Below, one piece after another: positions 11,800 to 26,333 of a stretch of 64,000 nt of DNA. Below the pieces are notes generated by a model that ran no database searches, was not told the DNA's origin, and was given only the letters and a program-made list of their open reading frames with translations. The position numbers and the translations under genes were made by a program. How positions within the stretch are numbered: position 1 is the stretch's first letter; each line of letters starts with the position of its first letter. Origin of the DNA: Toxonevra muliebris (lineage: Eukaryota > Arthropoda > Insecta > Diptera > Pallopteridae); contig OY829327.1 of NCBI GenBank assembly GCA_963691655.1, forward strand, positions 68,150,079-68,214,078, in the 5' to 3' direction.

Positions 11800-12530
11800 A
11801 AAACTTAAATTTCTGGAGCTAAAGCTGGTGCTTCTTGATTCCGATTCAGGCAGCATATATTGTGCAATACGGCTGTGGGAGCCACCTAGGTCCCATTCTT
11901 TTCTTACTCTTCATTGACGATTTACCTAATGTTTTTCAGAACTGTACAATTTTAATGTACGCGGATGATGTTAAATTTTTTATGCTTTGACGAATATTGA
12001 TGACACTGAGTTACTAAAAAATGACAAATCAACTGTATAGTTGGTGTATTTTAAACTTAATTAAGCTGAATTTAAATAAATGTAAGCAAAAGTTCTTTTC
12101 GCGTAAGCCTCCTTTATTATTTAAATATTAAATTTATAATTATGAGCTTGAAATGATCCCATACTTTATTTTATTACAAACATTAACAAAATTATTAATA
12201 AGGCTTCTAATGTACTCGGTTTCATTAAACGCTGGGCGAAAGAATTTGATGGCCCATACTATTATTTGTTTCTTTAGTGCGCCCAATATTAGAATATGCC
12301 TTAATAGTTTTGTGTCCATATTATAAATGCCATGAAGATGCCTTAGAATCGGTCCAAAACCAATTTCTAGTTTTCTGCTTACGTGGTTTACCTTGGAACC
12401 CGAATTTAAACCTTCCATCGTATGAAAATCGTTTAAAACTAATTGCATTACCGTCTTTAAACTCGCGTAGAACTCGCGTTAAATTCAACATTCATCCTTC
12501 AACTTTTTCAGGGCAATATAAATAGCACTT
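11800..12530 (+). pseudogene. Jockey-like non-LTR reverse transcriptase relic
   Basis: The plus strand near 11870-11985 reads GSHLGPILFLLFIDDLPNVF and then LMYADDVKFFML before a TGA. These are the RT palm motifs, with the catalytic YADD intact but the preceding GVPQG damaged. After a gap, 12277-12525 reads PILEYALIVLCPYY, then ALESVQNQFLVFCLRG and PSYENRLKLIALPSL. This is the RT C-terminal region typical of Jockey-clade elements. Multiple stops and shifts; inactive. Confidence 0.8.
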
Positions 12531-12539
12531 ATCTTTAAA

Positions 12540-13082
12540 TATCAATATACCTACGTACTCTACAAGGAACTAAACTTATAATAATAATTACTTAAAATTT
12601 GAACCTTTTAATAATGCCTGTATTGATTTTAATAAAGTTTATCACCTAATAAATTTTTCTGATTCGCTAATAAAATTCTCCCTGAAATTAACAATTAATT
12701 CTCTCCACTATCCTGCCATTTTGTGCTTAGTGGAGCTCTCTCCCTCGCATTTTTGCTACCGTACGCGCTTCTATTGTGTGATCCGGATCACTCTACTACG
12801 ATAACCCATTCGTAGTTGGAAGCGCCCCTCGGTCGGCTGGGCGGCAGGTGGGTGTGGGATTAGTCGAAAAAAAAAATTTATATTTATTCTTGATTAAACG
12901 ATTAATCGCATAACCAGTGTTGCTACTGGAAGCAAGAAATTACGCCTTTTTCTCCTCGTCAGCGGTTGGATAAACTTAGCTAGGGTCTTATCAGAACAGA
13001 AACTAGACAATCGTTCCAGACGAGTACTGTGTAATTAAATTGAAATACAATACAAATTACAATTACATATAGGTACATATGT
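12540..13082. other. Non-coding, possible LTR debris
   Basis: No gene seen. 12720-12870 is GC-richer than its surroundings and precedes the BEL/Pao fragments. 12955-13030 has a promoter/leader look (AACAGAAACTAGACAATCG). It could be part of a BEL-type LTR, but no second copy lies in the window to define LTR borders. Confidence 0.3.
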
Positions 13083-14095
13083 TTAGATCGAAGCAGATTC
13101 GAAGTGGAATCGATATTAAATTGATAAGAAGACTTAGATAGTTAAAGAAATGGGGGAAAACAAGTTATACTCCAAAATGAAAGGAGTCTCAGATAATATA
13201 TATTTCGCTGAGAACGACTGTGCGAAGATTCAATTAGAATCTGGCGATACATTTTCTGACCTGACTTTAAATCAGTAGGAAACATTTTATTGAAAACTAA
13301 TCATTCTCTAATAGAGATCTTCACAGAATGAATCATCTGGAGTTCCTCTGAAGCTGGCTATCAATAAAAGGCTGTTCACTAAAAGAAATATTTACAGCCG
13401 AAGGTGACCCAGTGAAAATCCACTTGGAAACAGTTTCGTTTAACATTTTCTAACATAACTCGAGCATATAAATCGCCACCGATTAGAACTTCAATTGGAC
13501 CGCTTTGTAAGAAATTAGCATCAGCTAAAGAAACTTCAGGTAATTGATTCAAAATGGAGATATCTAAAGAGAAAGAGGGTAAGTTACCGGTGATTTGTGG
13601 AAGCACAAACGCGGTAACTTCGATATGAAGATTTGAATAGCGAGGAGAACTTAATACAAATGAACAAAGCTTTGAAGTATTAGCAGATTTGATTTGATTG
13701 ATTTAAACCTAATATTGTTACTTGAGTATTTATACACGGTAACTGCAGCAAGCTACGAAGTCCGTCCGAAACAAACGACACATCTGAAGAGTCAATCAAC
13801 GCCCGAGCAGTATAAGTTGACCCTAAGTGACATACATAAACTATTGCAGTTCCAATGAGAATGCTTAAAAGATTTTGAGAATGGAACGATTGTACCACCG
13901 AACCATTTTGAAGAGAAGGGGGCTGTGTTTGTGTTTCATTTGCTTGAGCGAACGAATCAGGATAACTAATATGTATATTATCTGAGACTCCTTTCATTTT
14001 GGAGTAATTACTTGTTTTCCCTCATTTCTTTAACTATCTAACTATTCTTATCAATTCAAAATCGATTCCACTTATCGTATCTGCACTTAAACATG
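13083..14095 (-). pseudogene. BEL/Pao LTR-retrotransposon protease fragments in inverted arrangement
   Basis: On the minus strand, 13997-13680 contains GTAIVYV, then LGSTYTARALIDSS. This is an aspartic-protease-like segment with ALIDS in place of the usual D-S/T-G, so the catalytic triad looks damaged. Then 13606-13379 contains LPQITGNLPSFSLD and GPIEVLIGGDLYARVML, a stretch typical of BEL/Pao polyproteins between protease and reverse transcriptase. The first about 120 bp of this unit (14095-13968) recur in the opposite orientation at 13083-13200, so two pieces of the family meet head to head. No reverse transcriptase or integrase was found. Confidence 0.75.
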
Positions 14096-16499
14096 TCATG
14101 GAGAAACACTTAAACTGACAGCTTCTTAGACAGCAACCACGAGAACAAGAACTTCTTCAGAAGTACACAACCAACAGATTCCTTACCACAGACCATTAGA
14201 AGGCTGAATCCATAGAAGTAACAGCACCAGGAAAAACAGCAGCATTAACAAAAACAAAAACTGGCGCAATATTTTGCAAACGCCAAATCAAAATGCCAAA
14301 TGGTTATGCTGATCCAAATAACTTCGTTTTCGCTTGTCATAACAGAACAGCAACAACAAGAACTTAAGCAACAGCAAAAACAACTGGACAGCTCAAAAGT
14401 CAACAACGACGCATGTGCAGCACAGTGCATCCTCAGTAGCGATCATATGAGACTGAGCATAGTAGTAGTGGTAAATAGTATCCACATGCAGTAGTAATAG
14501 TACCGCAAAAACACAAATCATATGGCGACGAAGACGACGACACTCAAGTCCGGAAGAATTCAAGAATTTCTTGCTTCTTCTTCATAGGAATACGAATCTA
14601 CATCTCTGAGATTCCACACCACGCCTCCCCATTTTCTCTTTCGCATATGGAAAGAGATTTTTACGATTGAATTGCACTCATAATTTTAACTTTTGCAGCC
14701 GTCGTTCGTTGCGCATGTGCAGGTGAGTTTTGCATTGTGGCGCATTTGTGGCACGCGGCACGGTGTTTTCACATCACATCGTCGAGATGCTGTACATGTA
14801 TCTGTCGCTGTTGGTTGTAGTGTTTGATAGTGGTGAAGCGGTGGTGCATTGGTATTAAACATTTCATTAGTTTTATTTTTGCCTATGCTGCATATATATT
14901 TTCTTGCTCCTATTATTTTCAATTTTATTACGTTTTTTGTTGCAACTAGCTTATATTTGCATATACTGGTATACCTTAAATACAAGTTGCCTTGCCACAT
15001 ACCCCACGTTCAAGTGAGAGTTTCAAACATTTTATCTTCGACGGTGATGACTGCAAGTTGCTGCCACTGTTGCCTTTCATGCTAAGCCATTTGGGAGGCA
15101 AATGAATGTTCGTTCAATGTGAAGTTGGCTCTGAATCGTTTTAATAATTACACCCTACTATAAAAATAAAACTTTTTACTTCACACTTAATACATACAGT
15201 AAAAAGGAGAAAGATAATTTTGCTGCATTCACTCCAAAATCTTAATTTTCATTTCTATCGCTCTGTTAATATAGTACATACATGCACCTGCGAAATTGGG
15301 AGATGGATAGCGCAAGACTGGAATGTTTTAATTGTAACAGATTAATTTTTAGGTTTTGATCTTGAGATAAATTTATTTATAAAAACAATAAAAGTATTCG
15401 AACTAGCTTTGCAATAAAGTATAGCCACTTAAATCCATTATTTTATGATCCTGCAATAACTTAATAATTTTTTATTGTAAGTAAAATATTTTCAATACAA
15501 GAAAACCTTAAAACGTTAAGCCTAGTTCGGGGCCAAAAATAGTTATGATAATAAAAACAAAATTAAATTGATATGAATACTTTTTTCAAAGAAGAACCCG
15601 TTGGAGCATCCCTAGCATATTGGTTATCAGAATATGAAAACCCATGAAATTTTTGAACTCTTCAAATATTTTGTGGGAAATTTTTACATTTTCAACTAAC
15701 AGTGGAGAGAAATTTTAAATTTGCTCCGCAGAGATGTAAAGCAAAAAACTTCCATAAATGTAATGATAAGGACATTCATAAAAATCCAAAACATTTTGAA
15801 GAATAATATTTTTTGGTTTTACTACTTGCTAAACTGTGCTTTTTAATACGGCTCCTATTCCATTCACTCCAACTTTGCCATGCGAAGTTGCAAAATATGT
15901 TGGTACCATCATAAGTACCAAGAGCTTGGTAACTATTTACGCATATGACGGTATCAATATGACGAAAAGAGTTTTGTAATAGCTTTACTCGTTTTTCGGA
16001 TCCCAATGAGCCTTCACTGTCCTCCTCTTTTTCTAATTTTTATAGAAAGTTAATAAAATTCCACCTCAATTCTCCAGGAAGAAATGATAAGGCAAGAGCA
16101 GAAATAGACGCAATAGAATCTTGTGTGGAGTGTAACGCATTGAGAACGCAAGAACATGTTAGGATACAACAATTGAAAAAAATGGCAACGCAAGTTGCAT
16201 TTATTACGAGAGCAACTCTTCGAAAACCGTTCCAAAATAAGATAAGCAGTGCATTATTTCGGTTTCAATCGTCAGATTTTCCTGATTGTTTTTTAAATTG
16301 TTTTTCGATTGCACTTAATGCTATTAAGAACTGTTCCAATTCTTCTCAATGTTCTTAAAAATTCTTTTTACTGTTCCCAAAAATATTTTTAATTGAAATA
16401 ACTTATCTGGTATGTAATATTTAGCTCTTATACCATAGATCAACTCATAAATTGCATTACACGAACTATTTTTGCAATTCTCTTTAAATCTGTGATTAT
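14096..16499. other. Gene-free stretch, unidentified relics
   Basis: Contains CAA/CAG-rich DNA at 14349-14385 and no supported gene. The frames at 15776-16006 (minus) and 16125-16358 (plus) have somewhat balanced composition, with phrases such as ECNALRTQEH on plus and AWQSWSEWNRSRIKK on minus. I recognise no domain. They may be decayed transposon coding DNA. Confidence 0.4.
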
Positions 16500-19400
16500 T
16501 TAAAAAAGGGGGGTTCCAACTCTCCCGGAATCACCCTATCCAATGACACTTCACCATTCAACCTTATCACAAAGATTAGTCAAATGATTCATTAAAACAA
16601 AATAAATTTTAGTTTTCTCATGTTCTTTTATGTTTGTTTTTATTTCGGAAAGTTGAAAAATAAAGTTTACAGAATACTGATGATAGTTTTGTTTTGGTTT
16701 TTAGTTTTAGTCGTTAATTTTAATTACTTAATAATACATAATTATAATTGTAGATTTCATAACGATGCTTATGAATGATAAATATAAGTAAAATATAAAT
16801 ATATATGTATATTGTAATATGTATATATATATATGTTTTTGTATATTGAAAATATTGAAAACATACATATACTAATGTTCATATAAATACATATATTTAT
16901 ACATATGCTTATACATATGTATATATGTATGTATGTTCGACTAAATTTTTAAGACAAAAAGAACACAATCGAATTGTTGACTTTAAAATATTTCACAACT
17001 ATACTAGACAAAAATTATTTGCACTAAGTATATGTGTATGTATTATTTTTTTAATTTTTATCTTTATTATTTTTTTAACATTAATTCGATCAAAGTCAAA
17101 TTCGTTTCAAAAGCGTAAATCCTAGTTTGGAATATTTCGAGATATAAAGTTATACGCATATAGAGTATGTCCTTTAAAAACATAAAGACAGTCTTAGTAA
17201 TGATAGATGATAGAGATATTATGAAGAAAGAGCTAGAAATAGCAATAGAGAGAGAAACGAGATTGGATGGAGTGATAAGATTTAAGAATGTCGATGATTT
17301 GTTTTTGTATTTTATTCTTACACTTACTTAGTCATAAGTCTTTTATTTCGTTTTTACTTATTTTTATTTTTTTTTATTTTGACATTTTCATGCTTAAATT
17401 TTTTTTAGCGATTTTTTATTACACTTAAAACAGCGAAAATTTAATATAATTAATTTTTAAAATGACACTCATTATTTTCTATACACACTTAATAAAAGGA
17501 AAAAAGAAACATCTAAATTTTTCTCCTTAAGTATGGCATAAAATACATACGCACAATAATAATAATATTTGTAAACATTTAAATTATGACTAACTACGTT
17601 AAATATAATTTTAAATATAAATAAAATATTTAAATTTAAATAATTTTCTTCATTGAAATTTGTCTTTTGTTTTGTTTAATTAAATGGGCAAAGTAGTGGG
17701 CGCTAAAATGGCAAAGCTCCTCGTCTCTGAACATGTTTTGAATTTGGAATATACTTCGAATTTATTATCAGCAAAGAAATCTCCTTAAACGAGCAACTTC
17801 CTTATCGCGGTGTTTAAAAATTTTTTTACAAACAAATCGATCAAAATCGATGTTATGCCATAATAATAAAAAAAGAAATATAATCAAATTTACTCAAAAC
17901 ATCGCCAAGATTTATTTATTTGCAATGAGATTTTAAATCGAAACGCTTCATATCCTAAGGCAATTTAAATCCGACCATTGTCAAGTTCATCTGGCAAACA
18001 ATTCTTAGAAGTATAAATATCTCTTAATATGAGTCAACAGAGTATAATGGAGTCAAATCTGTGGTACCCTAAGTTGCTAGAAAGTCTCAATTTCTTAAAT
18101 CAAGCAACGCGAGGTTCATCTTGAAGTAAGAAACTTACTCAAGATCACTCAAAAATGTTGGTTCAATTATTGTGGAAACTAGAATAGAACGAAATATCGA
18201 TATTTCTGGATATCCTTTAAAAAGTTTCTGGTAACAGATCCTTCAATATCCGTTCAATTTCTGCTGTGTTATGAATGAACCAGAATTTCTAATTTTTCTT
18301 TTAGAAGTAAAAGTTTAATTGACTATGAACACTAGCGAATTCAGAAGTTGCCCACAAAAGTTTTTTTTTTTTTTTACTTCACTGACAACTTTATTCAAAA
18401 ACTATTCCATATTATTTTTTAATCAGAAATGAAAGGAAATTTTATTCCCCAACCTCATTCCGTAGCTCCTCAGTGATCGTTTAAAGATGACCTTTTTTCA
18501 ATTCAAAGTTTCGAACACTGTACATCAAATATGCTATCTTGCTGCTCACCACTGTACCCTATACATATTTTCAAGTATTTTTGCAATGGTTCTTATTATA
18601 TATAAAGGTTTATATGTATGTTAGTATATATTATTTAACAAAAACGAAAAATAGTTGTTGAAATTCTTGAGTCTAGCTAAATGTAAAGATACTCTAGTTT
18701 TTAAATTTGCGCTAAATTTCATTTAGGTTTGATTATTTTCAATATTGTTGTTATTTTAATATAATTTATTTTTATGTTTTGCTGTAAACTAGAATATATT
18801 TTCTCAACAAATAAGAAACTATTACGTTTTGTTTTTGTTTCTTTTTTGTTATTAATATGGAAGAAAAACTGTCCATAATTTAGTGTTTTTATTATGAGAT
18901 TATCTTTTCTCCAATTAATTTTCATTATTGTTAATAATTTTCTGTGTTTTATTTTAATTAGCAATAATTTACAATAAACATGTACGAATGAAAAAATCAC
19001 AACATCATGTGGAATTTAGTTTTTTTTTTTATATTTTTAAATTTGTAATTTAAATGTAATGAACTTTAAAATAATTCTTAAAGATAAAAACTTTTTTTTT
19101 ATTTTTATTTACTGTTTTTGTAAATACTTTAAAATGTTTGCAAATGTATTTTTGTAAATATAATCAGCATTCAGTTTCATAAATTTGCGCTAAGCTTCGT
19201 CACGAGACTTTGGCATTCAAAACCTACATTTTTGTATCTTTTGTTTGTTTTTTAAATGGCACAATTTTTTATTTATTAGAATTTTAAATTTTGAAAATGT
19301 AAAGGCCATGTTGAACCTGTGGATATAGTATTCTTCTCTTTTGTTTTATTTTTTAGCATCATAAGTATTAATTTAATATTTTCAATTTTTCTTTTCTATT

Positions 19401-21216
19401 CTATGCATTTATCATTATTATTGTGTATTTTCATTGTTAGAATTCTTGTTTTTAATTAATTTTCTCATTTATTAATTTCAAAGTTATGCAAAAAAAAAAA
19501 AAAATACAAATATAGCTACGTTAAATAAAAGTTATTTTCAATCATTTTTTTTTTTTTTTTTATATAACATTATATCAGGAGTAATCTTAAAATCGTAGTG
19601 ATAAAATTACCCAAAATTTGTTCAACTCATTTTGCTTACAATTTATGACTTACAAATCTAATTTGTGATTTTATTTAGCGGCTATGCAAAAAAACCTCCT
19701 TGACATATTTTTTGCCAAAATTTTCTAAAATACACACAGCGCACAATGTGTAGTAAGTAGCATACAAGTCCAAAGATTTATTCGGAAAAATTTTCTCCTT
19801 TTCAAACATTCGTTGGACTTTGAGAGAGAATTTATTATTTTTTATTTCACCCTCTTTAAATACTCAAATAAATTAATCCAAATTTAATATTATTATTTTT
19901 TTTTTTTTAATATTCGTTATACTCTTAAGGCTCTTATTTTTTAGTGTGAAACAAGTCACCAAGCACAGTGCCCACAGTTTTCCTACTGCACACACAATTA
20001 TTCATTCTAAATCTATGTTTTTGGTTTTTTACTTACTATTTCAGATCTCTGGCGGAAACCATCTTTGCACATTATTTCTTAAAGAGAATTATAAATTTAT
20101 GAATTCGAAGAAAAATTTCAAATCTAGACACACAACAAAATCTTTTATTCTTTTGAACTAATCTTTTTTGTATTGGATATTCAATTATGATTAACAATTC
20201 GTAATTTTTAATTCCTGTTTTATACATTAATTATAGTTTTAAATTTCTATAGATTTTAAAATGTTTCGTCCTTTCCTACCCTAAGACTTGAAACTATTTC
20301 CAAAACACACAAAATGGGGAAAACTTTTGGGAAACCTTCATAGGGAAGGAATATGAAAACATTGTTTGCCACATTTAAAAAAAGAATGATAGAGAACAAC
20401 TGAAATTTTTTACGAAAATTTTAAACTTTAAATTTCCTAGGTCAAAAATTAAATTTTGTTCAATTAATTGATTCAATTACTTTAGAGAAAACCCCAACAT
20501 GGGAATTTATTTAGAAATTAGTTAATTTTTATTTATGTTTATATTGAAACTTTTTTTTAGAACAAAGAATGTAAAATGAAATGCAAGTAAACAATAAATA
20601 AAAAAAGTCGCATAGTGGAGAATTTTCCTAGTTTAGCGGTCAAAAGGACCCATAACCCATAATTATCGACCATGTCAAATATAAGAAAAACGTTGTTTGA
20701 CCGTTTTCAATCCTTTTGCCCCCGTACCGATAAAAATCTCATATATTTTATACTTTAGTCCCAAATCAAGAAGCAGTATAAAGAGATAAACAAATTAAGC
20801 CTCCTTCAACCCACCCCTTTGGAAATCTCTGCATCCCTTAGTGTTTCAATCTAACTATCATTAAAATGAAACATTTTTCAAATCGGTCAGCGGCTGTTGA
20901 GCCGTTTCAGCCGTCGAAGTAAAACAAATCCTATTTGAGAGTAAAGAGAAAATAATAATAAGTAATAACTCAAGAATGTACAAAATTTCTAAATTAATAA
21001 ATAAATAAATTTCCAAATCAGAAAATATCTAAGAATAAAGCCAAATTTTTGTGAGTTTTTTTATAACAAAAATTTAATTACTTCAAGAACGTATGAACAG
21101 ATTTCAGATTTCAGATTCCAAAGAATGCAATAAATTCCTGAGTCTTATTTCCTTTCAAATAATCATTTCAATCTTTTCTAACCTTGAGTTTCACTCAAAC
21201 AAAAATATTCGTTCTA
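16500..21216. other. Very AT-rich gene-free stretch
   Basis: Long runs of T and A (for example 18361-18375, 19491-19503, 19546-19561), TATATG/TACATA microsatellite-like DNA at 16800-16930, and no open frame with coding character. A single-ended copy of a MITE end (ATCCCTTAGTG with GGAAATCTCTGC beside it) lies near 20820-20850. Confidence 0.6.
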
Positions 21217-21699
21217 CAGTGGGTTGCCAAATTATTAGGGGCAGAGTAAAAAAATGAATTTTTCATAATTTAATGAAAGAAAGAGAAATGGCATTTACGC
21301 AAGTATTATCTTTAGATTTCTTAAAAAAAAAAAAAATTATCAAAAAGTAGCAATATATAGAATTTCCTAATATGTATTTGTTGAGGGAACCGTTTGTCTC
21401 GCTCGATAAATTCCAGCTAAACAAAATGTAATGGTTTTTCTAAGGCCAGGCAATTAACCCGTCATTAACTCCATTGAAAATCTTTAAGAGGTCACTAAGA
21501 AAGAAGTCGCCAAAGAACAATTAACAAACAAGATTGAACTAATAATGCAAAAGGTTCCATCAGGAAATACATATTAGGAATTTCGATGTATTGTTAAGCT
21601 TTTTTTTTTTTTAAACAAACTTAATACAATACTTTCTAAATGAACTTCTTTATTTTTACTAATACAATTCAACAATAAGAAAAAAATTGTTGGCCACTG
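21217..21699 (+). pseudogene. Tc1-like transposon relic
   Basis: The left end CAGTGGGTTGCCAAATTATT follows a TA and resembles the reverse complement of the right end (CAGTGGCCAACAATTTTTT). Between them, 21440-21530 translates as RPGN*PVINSIENL*EVTKKEV, a decayed form of the Tc1 transposase motif around the third catalytic acid (WPxQSPDLNPIENLW). At about 480 bp it is internally deleted and carries stops. Intact Tc1 transposases are DD34E cut-and-paste enzymes. Confidence 0.7.
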
Positions 21700-24600
21700 C
21701 TTATTTCTTTCCATTAATTGAAAGCTACTACAAAAAAACGTCTGTGTATACAAAATATTCAAAGAGGCGGGACTTGAGAATAACATTGCGAACTTAAAAC
21801 GCCATTTGAATTAGAATTACTATCAGAATAAAAAATGGTATGTGAATAAAAATATCTAACCGGTTAAAAAAAATAAGCCTTAAAATTCCCATTCATCTCG
21901 TTAAGATTTGCGAAATATGTAGACACAAAAACTCGTTGAAATTCAGAACGTGGTAAGTCCCATTTTTTGAAAGGGGTTTTTTATTTTGTTAGATTTTCAA
22001 AATTTCGAGTATTTTTTATAAATAATTTTTCGAAAATCGCGGTTTTCGCTAAACGAGGGCTTAGGGTTCGAATTGTTTATGAGCGCTAATGGAAAAATCG
22101 TATATTTCGTTGGGTAAAAATCTAAATTATCACGTTACGACCGCCTAAACTCCTTGTACTTATCATCAACATTACTTTCAGGACCCATACAATTTGGAAT
22201 TTTTTGTTTTCATAGACCATAAAAATGGTTTAAATACATTTTTCAATCAAAGAAAATATAAAAAAGTTAAGAGCGCCCTTCAAGTTCTAATAAAATTGAA
22301 ACAAAAATCTCAAAAGTTCCTTTTTTCTTTGCCATCACGACTTTCAAGGATTGATCGGGAACAATTATTTTTTCGGTTATGTATTGTAGAAAAAATAATA
22401 AAAAAATTAATTTGCTTCATTATATCAAAACTTTTCAAATTTAGTGGAACGAAATGGTAGTCAGTTTTTACAAACTTCTGAATAGCTAAGGAAGTCTTTC
22501 TATACGAGAACTGATAACTTTGTTTTAAAAAAGCACTATAACATATAAAGAATATAAATTTATCAGAAAAAAAAAGTATTAGTATGTAAGGCGTTTATAT
22601 TCCCCCAATTTGAACTGGTATCAGATGCATTGGCACCGTAAAATGTGTTGGCAGTTGTGAGACGTAGCAAAACTATTCGTACACAACATCATCACAACAT
22701 GTCTGGAGGCTTTTGAGGTTGTAGCTTCCAACTAAAGTTTGGTCTCTTATATAAATGAATTTTCAACTTCAAATGCAAAGTAAACAAAATTTGATATTTC
22801 TTGTTGATTTTCGAAAGACCTTAAAAAAAGTTGTGCATGATGGTCTGGCTTTTTAGGCAGGTGAAGGTAAATTATTGTAAATTAGGTAAATGCAGTTTTA
22901 AAGGTAAAATATGTAGATATGTTAAACAGTAATTACTTTTGAAAAAAATTTGGAGAATTTTCAAATTTGCTCTACGAAAATTCGGGTAAATGTTCAAAAT
23001 GGGTTAAATCGAAAGGAATAGGGTTGTCCAACTAGATTTTGGTAAATCGTCACCGTTCCCAGTTTCCGTTGTTATTTTCTAAGCCCTAATAAGCCAGCAA
23101 CCTTAAATATCTCCTACTTTCATGGTTTAATAGGGTAAACACACAGCATAAACTGAAGATAGCCAAAATGATTTTACTGAAATCACGTTCCTTGAGAAGT
23201 TTTGTTTGCATGAGAAACGTTTTTGAAAAAGTTTTCACCTCTACATCTAAAAACCTCGACAAATTCTCGCTGTTTTACTTGACTATAAACTTGTAGCACC
23301 TGATGGTAGCATTGCCAACTATCATAATTTTAATAAAACTGTAGATTTTATAAAAAATTACCCAATGATTTAAAAAATATTCTGATAGTTCCTCCCCCAG
23401 CTCCAAATTATTCTCAACAGAAAAAAAGAAATGATATGGTAATAAAAAACTAAATGAAATTAAAACAAAAGTTTCAGATTTTTTATGTTATTTATATATG
23501 TATATTTTTTTTAAATAAATATTTAAATTTCCAGCATTTGTAAAAACAAAAAAAATTTTTTTTTTTTTTTTGTGATAAAAAATAAACAAAAATATTAACT
23601 TAATATAATTTAACAAAATATATGAAAATAAAATTCAGCATTGCTTTTGGAAAACTTTGATTTTTGTTGTTGCAATAATTTTGTTACACAAATAAAAAAC
23701 TCAATTGATTTGATCAAATAAGGAGATTTCAATAAGAAAAATAATAACAAATGAAAATTTAAAATTAAAAAAATTTTTACACATTAAAATTAAATGGCTG
23801 CACTTTGTGTTTTTTTTGTTTGTTTTTTTTTTGTTTTTGTTCTTGTTTTAAATACAAATTTTAGGTTTAATTTAAATTTATGATATGCTAACTTACTTAA
23901 GAGAAATTAGAGCTTAGCCTTAGCAACTAATCATCGTAAATTGTAACTCTGTTATTTGTTTGTGGTTTGTTTGTGGCGCTTAAAAAATAAAATCTAATAA
24001 TATAACAATAAATTGTACAAAAAATAAAAAAAAAAAATATTTAAATATTACTTTACGATCACTAAAAACTAGAAATGAGTTAATTGGTTAATTTACTTTT
24101 AAATTAAATTCTCTCTTCGATAAATTAGTAAATAGCATTATTTAGTTTAAAAAATAAAATTAGCTAAGTTTGAAGCTTTTTTGTTTTGTATGTATGTTTT
24201 TGTTGTTTTAGTTTAGTTCAATTATTAGTTTAAGGAAATTAAATATTAAAAATTAATTATTACACATGAGATCACAGTATTAGAGATATAAGTTAATTTA
24301 ATCATTACTATTATAATTTGTTTTTATTTAACTTTTAGTTTTAGCTTTTGTTCTTCACATTTTTGTTTGCTTGCTTTTTTTTATTTAAGTGATTAGTTTT
24401 AGATTTTAAATTTTTTTGTCAATGATTTAAGGAAAAGAAAATTAAGTCTGTTAGTAGAATTTTCTTTGCGTTAGTTTTTAATTTTTTTTCCATTATTTTT
24501 TTTTTTTCGTTTTTGTTTTTGTGTTTCTTTTTTCTGTTTTTATTCATGTATTATTTTCAGTTTTAGTTTTTAATTTTATCATATATATTTATGTATGTAT

Positions 24601-26333
24601 GTATATGCTAAACTATTGTAAATGTCTTGAAATTATTTTGTTTTAATTGTGTGAAATTGTAAGCTTTTAATTGCAAGAGCAGCAACTTTATTTTGTTTAT
24701 GTTTTTATTGATTTATTTAACAACCTATTTTGTTCTTTTTCAGCTTTTTCCTAGTTTAAGATTTTTACAATTTTTGTTTCATATGCTTGTGTATTTTTAT
24801 AATTTTTGTATTGTTGTAATAAGTGTTTTTTTCTTTTTACAACATATTCAAACATCATTGATTGTTTCCTTCTTTAAATTTAATTGAAAGTTTTAAGTTG
24901 TTTAATGTAAATTCTGACATTTTCCAAAAACTATGATTTATAGCACCTATCGTCAGGATTATTGATAATTACAGTTGACAGTTAGCATGTGCAACGATTT
25001 CTTGTTGTTGTTTATTGTTCAGAGACTATTAAATTACATACTCCTATTATCAGTTCAGTTTCGACAAAGGGATAGCAAATCTTTATTTGAGAATATATAT
25101 AAATATTTCTGTTTGAATGCAGCATAAAATTAGCTTAAAATAAAAATGGAAATGAGAAAACTGAGATTTATTCTTGTACTATAGAGGTGTCGAAAAAACC
25201 CATAAACCATTAAATGCATCCCCAAATACCTAGATATATCAATAAAATGGGAGCCTAGCGTTTAAAATTAGAAAATGTAAGATTTATCACTTCATAGTTC
25301 ATTACCATTTTATAGTTCAAAACTCTCAATTGCTTTTGGTTTTCATTAAATTTGGGTTACGTAACTGTTACGTCTTCTTATTAAGCACAGAAAAAATAAC
25401 CAGTCATTTCAAATTAACTGAAAATACATACTATGATTCATTTTAACTGAGTTGTTATTATTTCTTCTGTGCTTATTGAAATTATTTTTCTGAATATTTC
25501 TTGTCAACTCTTTTAACTAGAAATATTTATTTTCTTGTGTCAGAAATTGTAAAAATGTATTTCCTTCAAATGAGGGATGTTTAACAAGAATGTTTTACAG
25601 ATGCTTCACTGTCGCAGAGCGTTACATAAGTAACAAAGTGTTCTCGAAACCTCATCCCTTCTGAACATTTAATATTTTTATTAATGCGGAATTTTTAATA
25701 ATGTAAAGCTGTATTTATATTCAAATAAATTTCAATTTAAATGGATTTCAAAGTAAATTTTATCACCACAAATTCAAATCTATGCATATGTATGTATCTA
25801 TTGTTATTATAATTGTATGTAATGAAAATGAAAAATAACTAAATAAACACAGACATTCACTAATAATATTAACAACAAAAATAATTATGAACAATAGATC
25901 TTGCAAAAGCCAATCAAAAAACCTAAACCAGTTTTTCCATAATAGATTGTAGAAAATGTATACTGAAGTGTTGCAAAAGAAAAGAGAAAAAAGCGATAAA
26001 GATTTGCAAGTCGCAATTCAGATATGAAATGAAATTTTCTAAAAGTCTTTATTGAAATGTCTGCGCTCTAAAATTGAACAGGAATTGAAAATGTGTATCT
26101 TGAACAGTTTAAGTTTTGAAGGTGTACAAGTTCGTAATGCATATGAGCGGCGAGCATACACCAATACATACAGAGCAAAGGTATAAATATTTACTGACAT
26201 TTACTCATGTCATATTCACTGCTTTTCTTTTGTATTTTTGCAAGAAAGAGTAAGCTATAGCATCACAAGTCGCAGTGAATAACAGCTAATAAAAAAACGT
26301 TAGCTGAAAGCCTGAAAAGAAGGTAGGCGTTTT

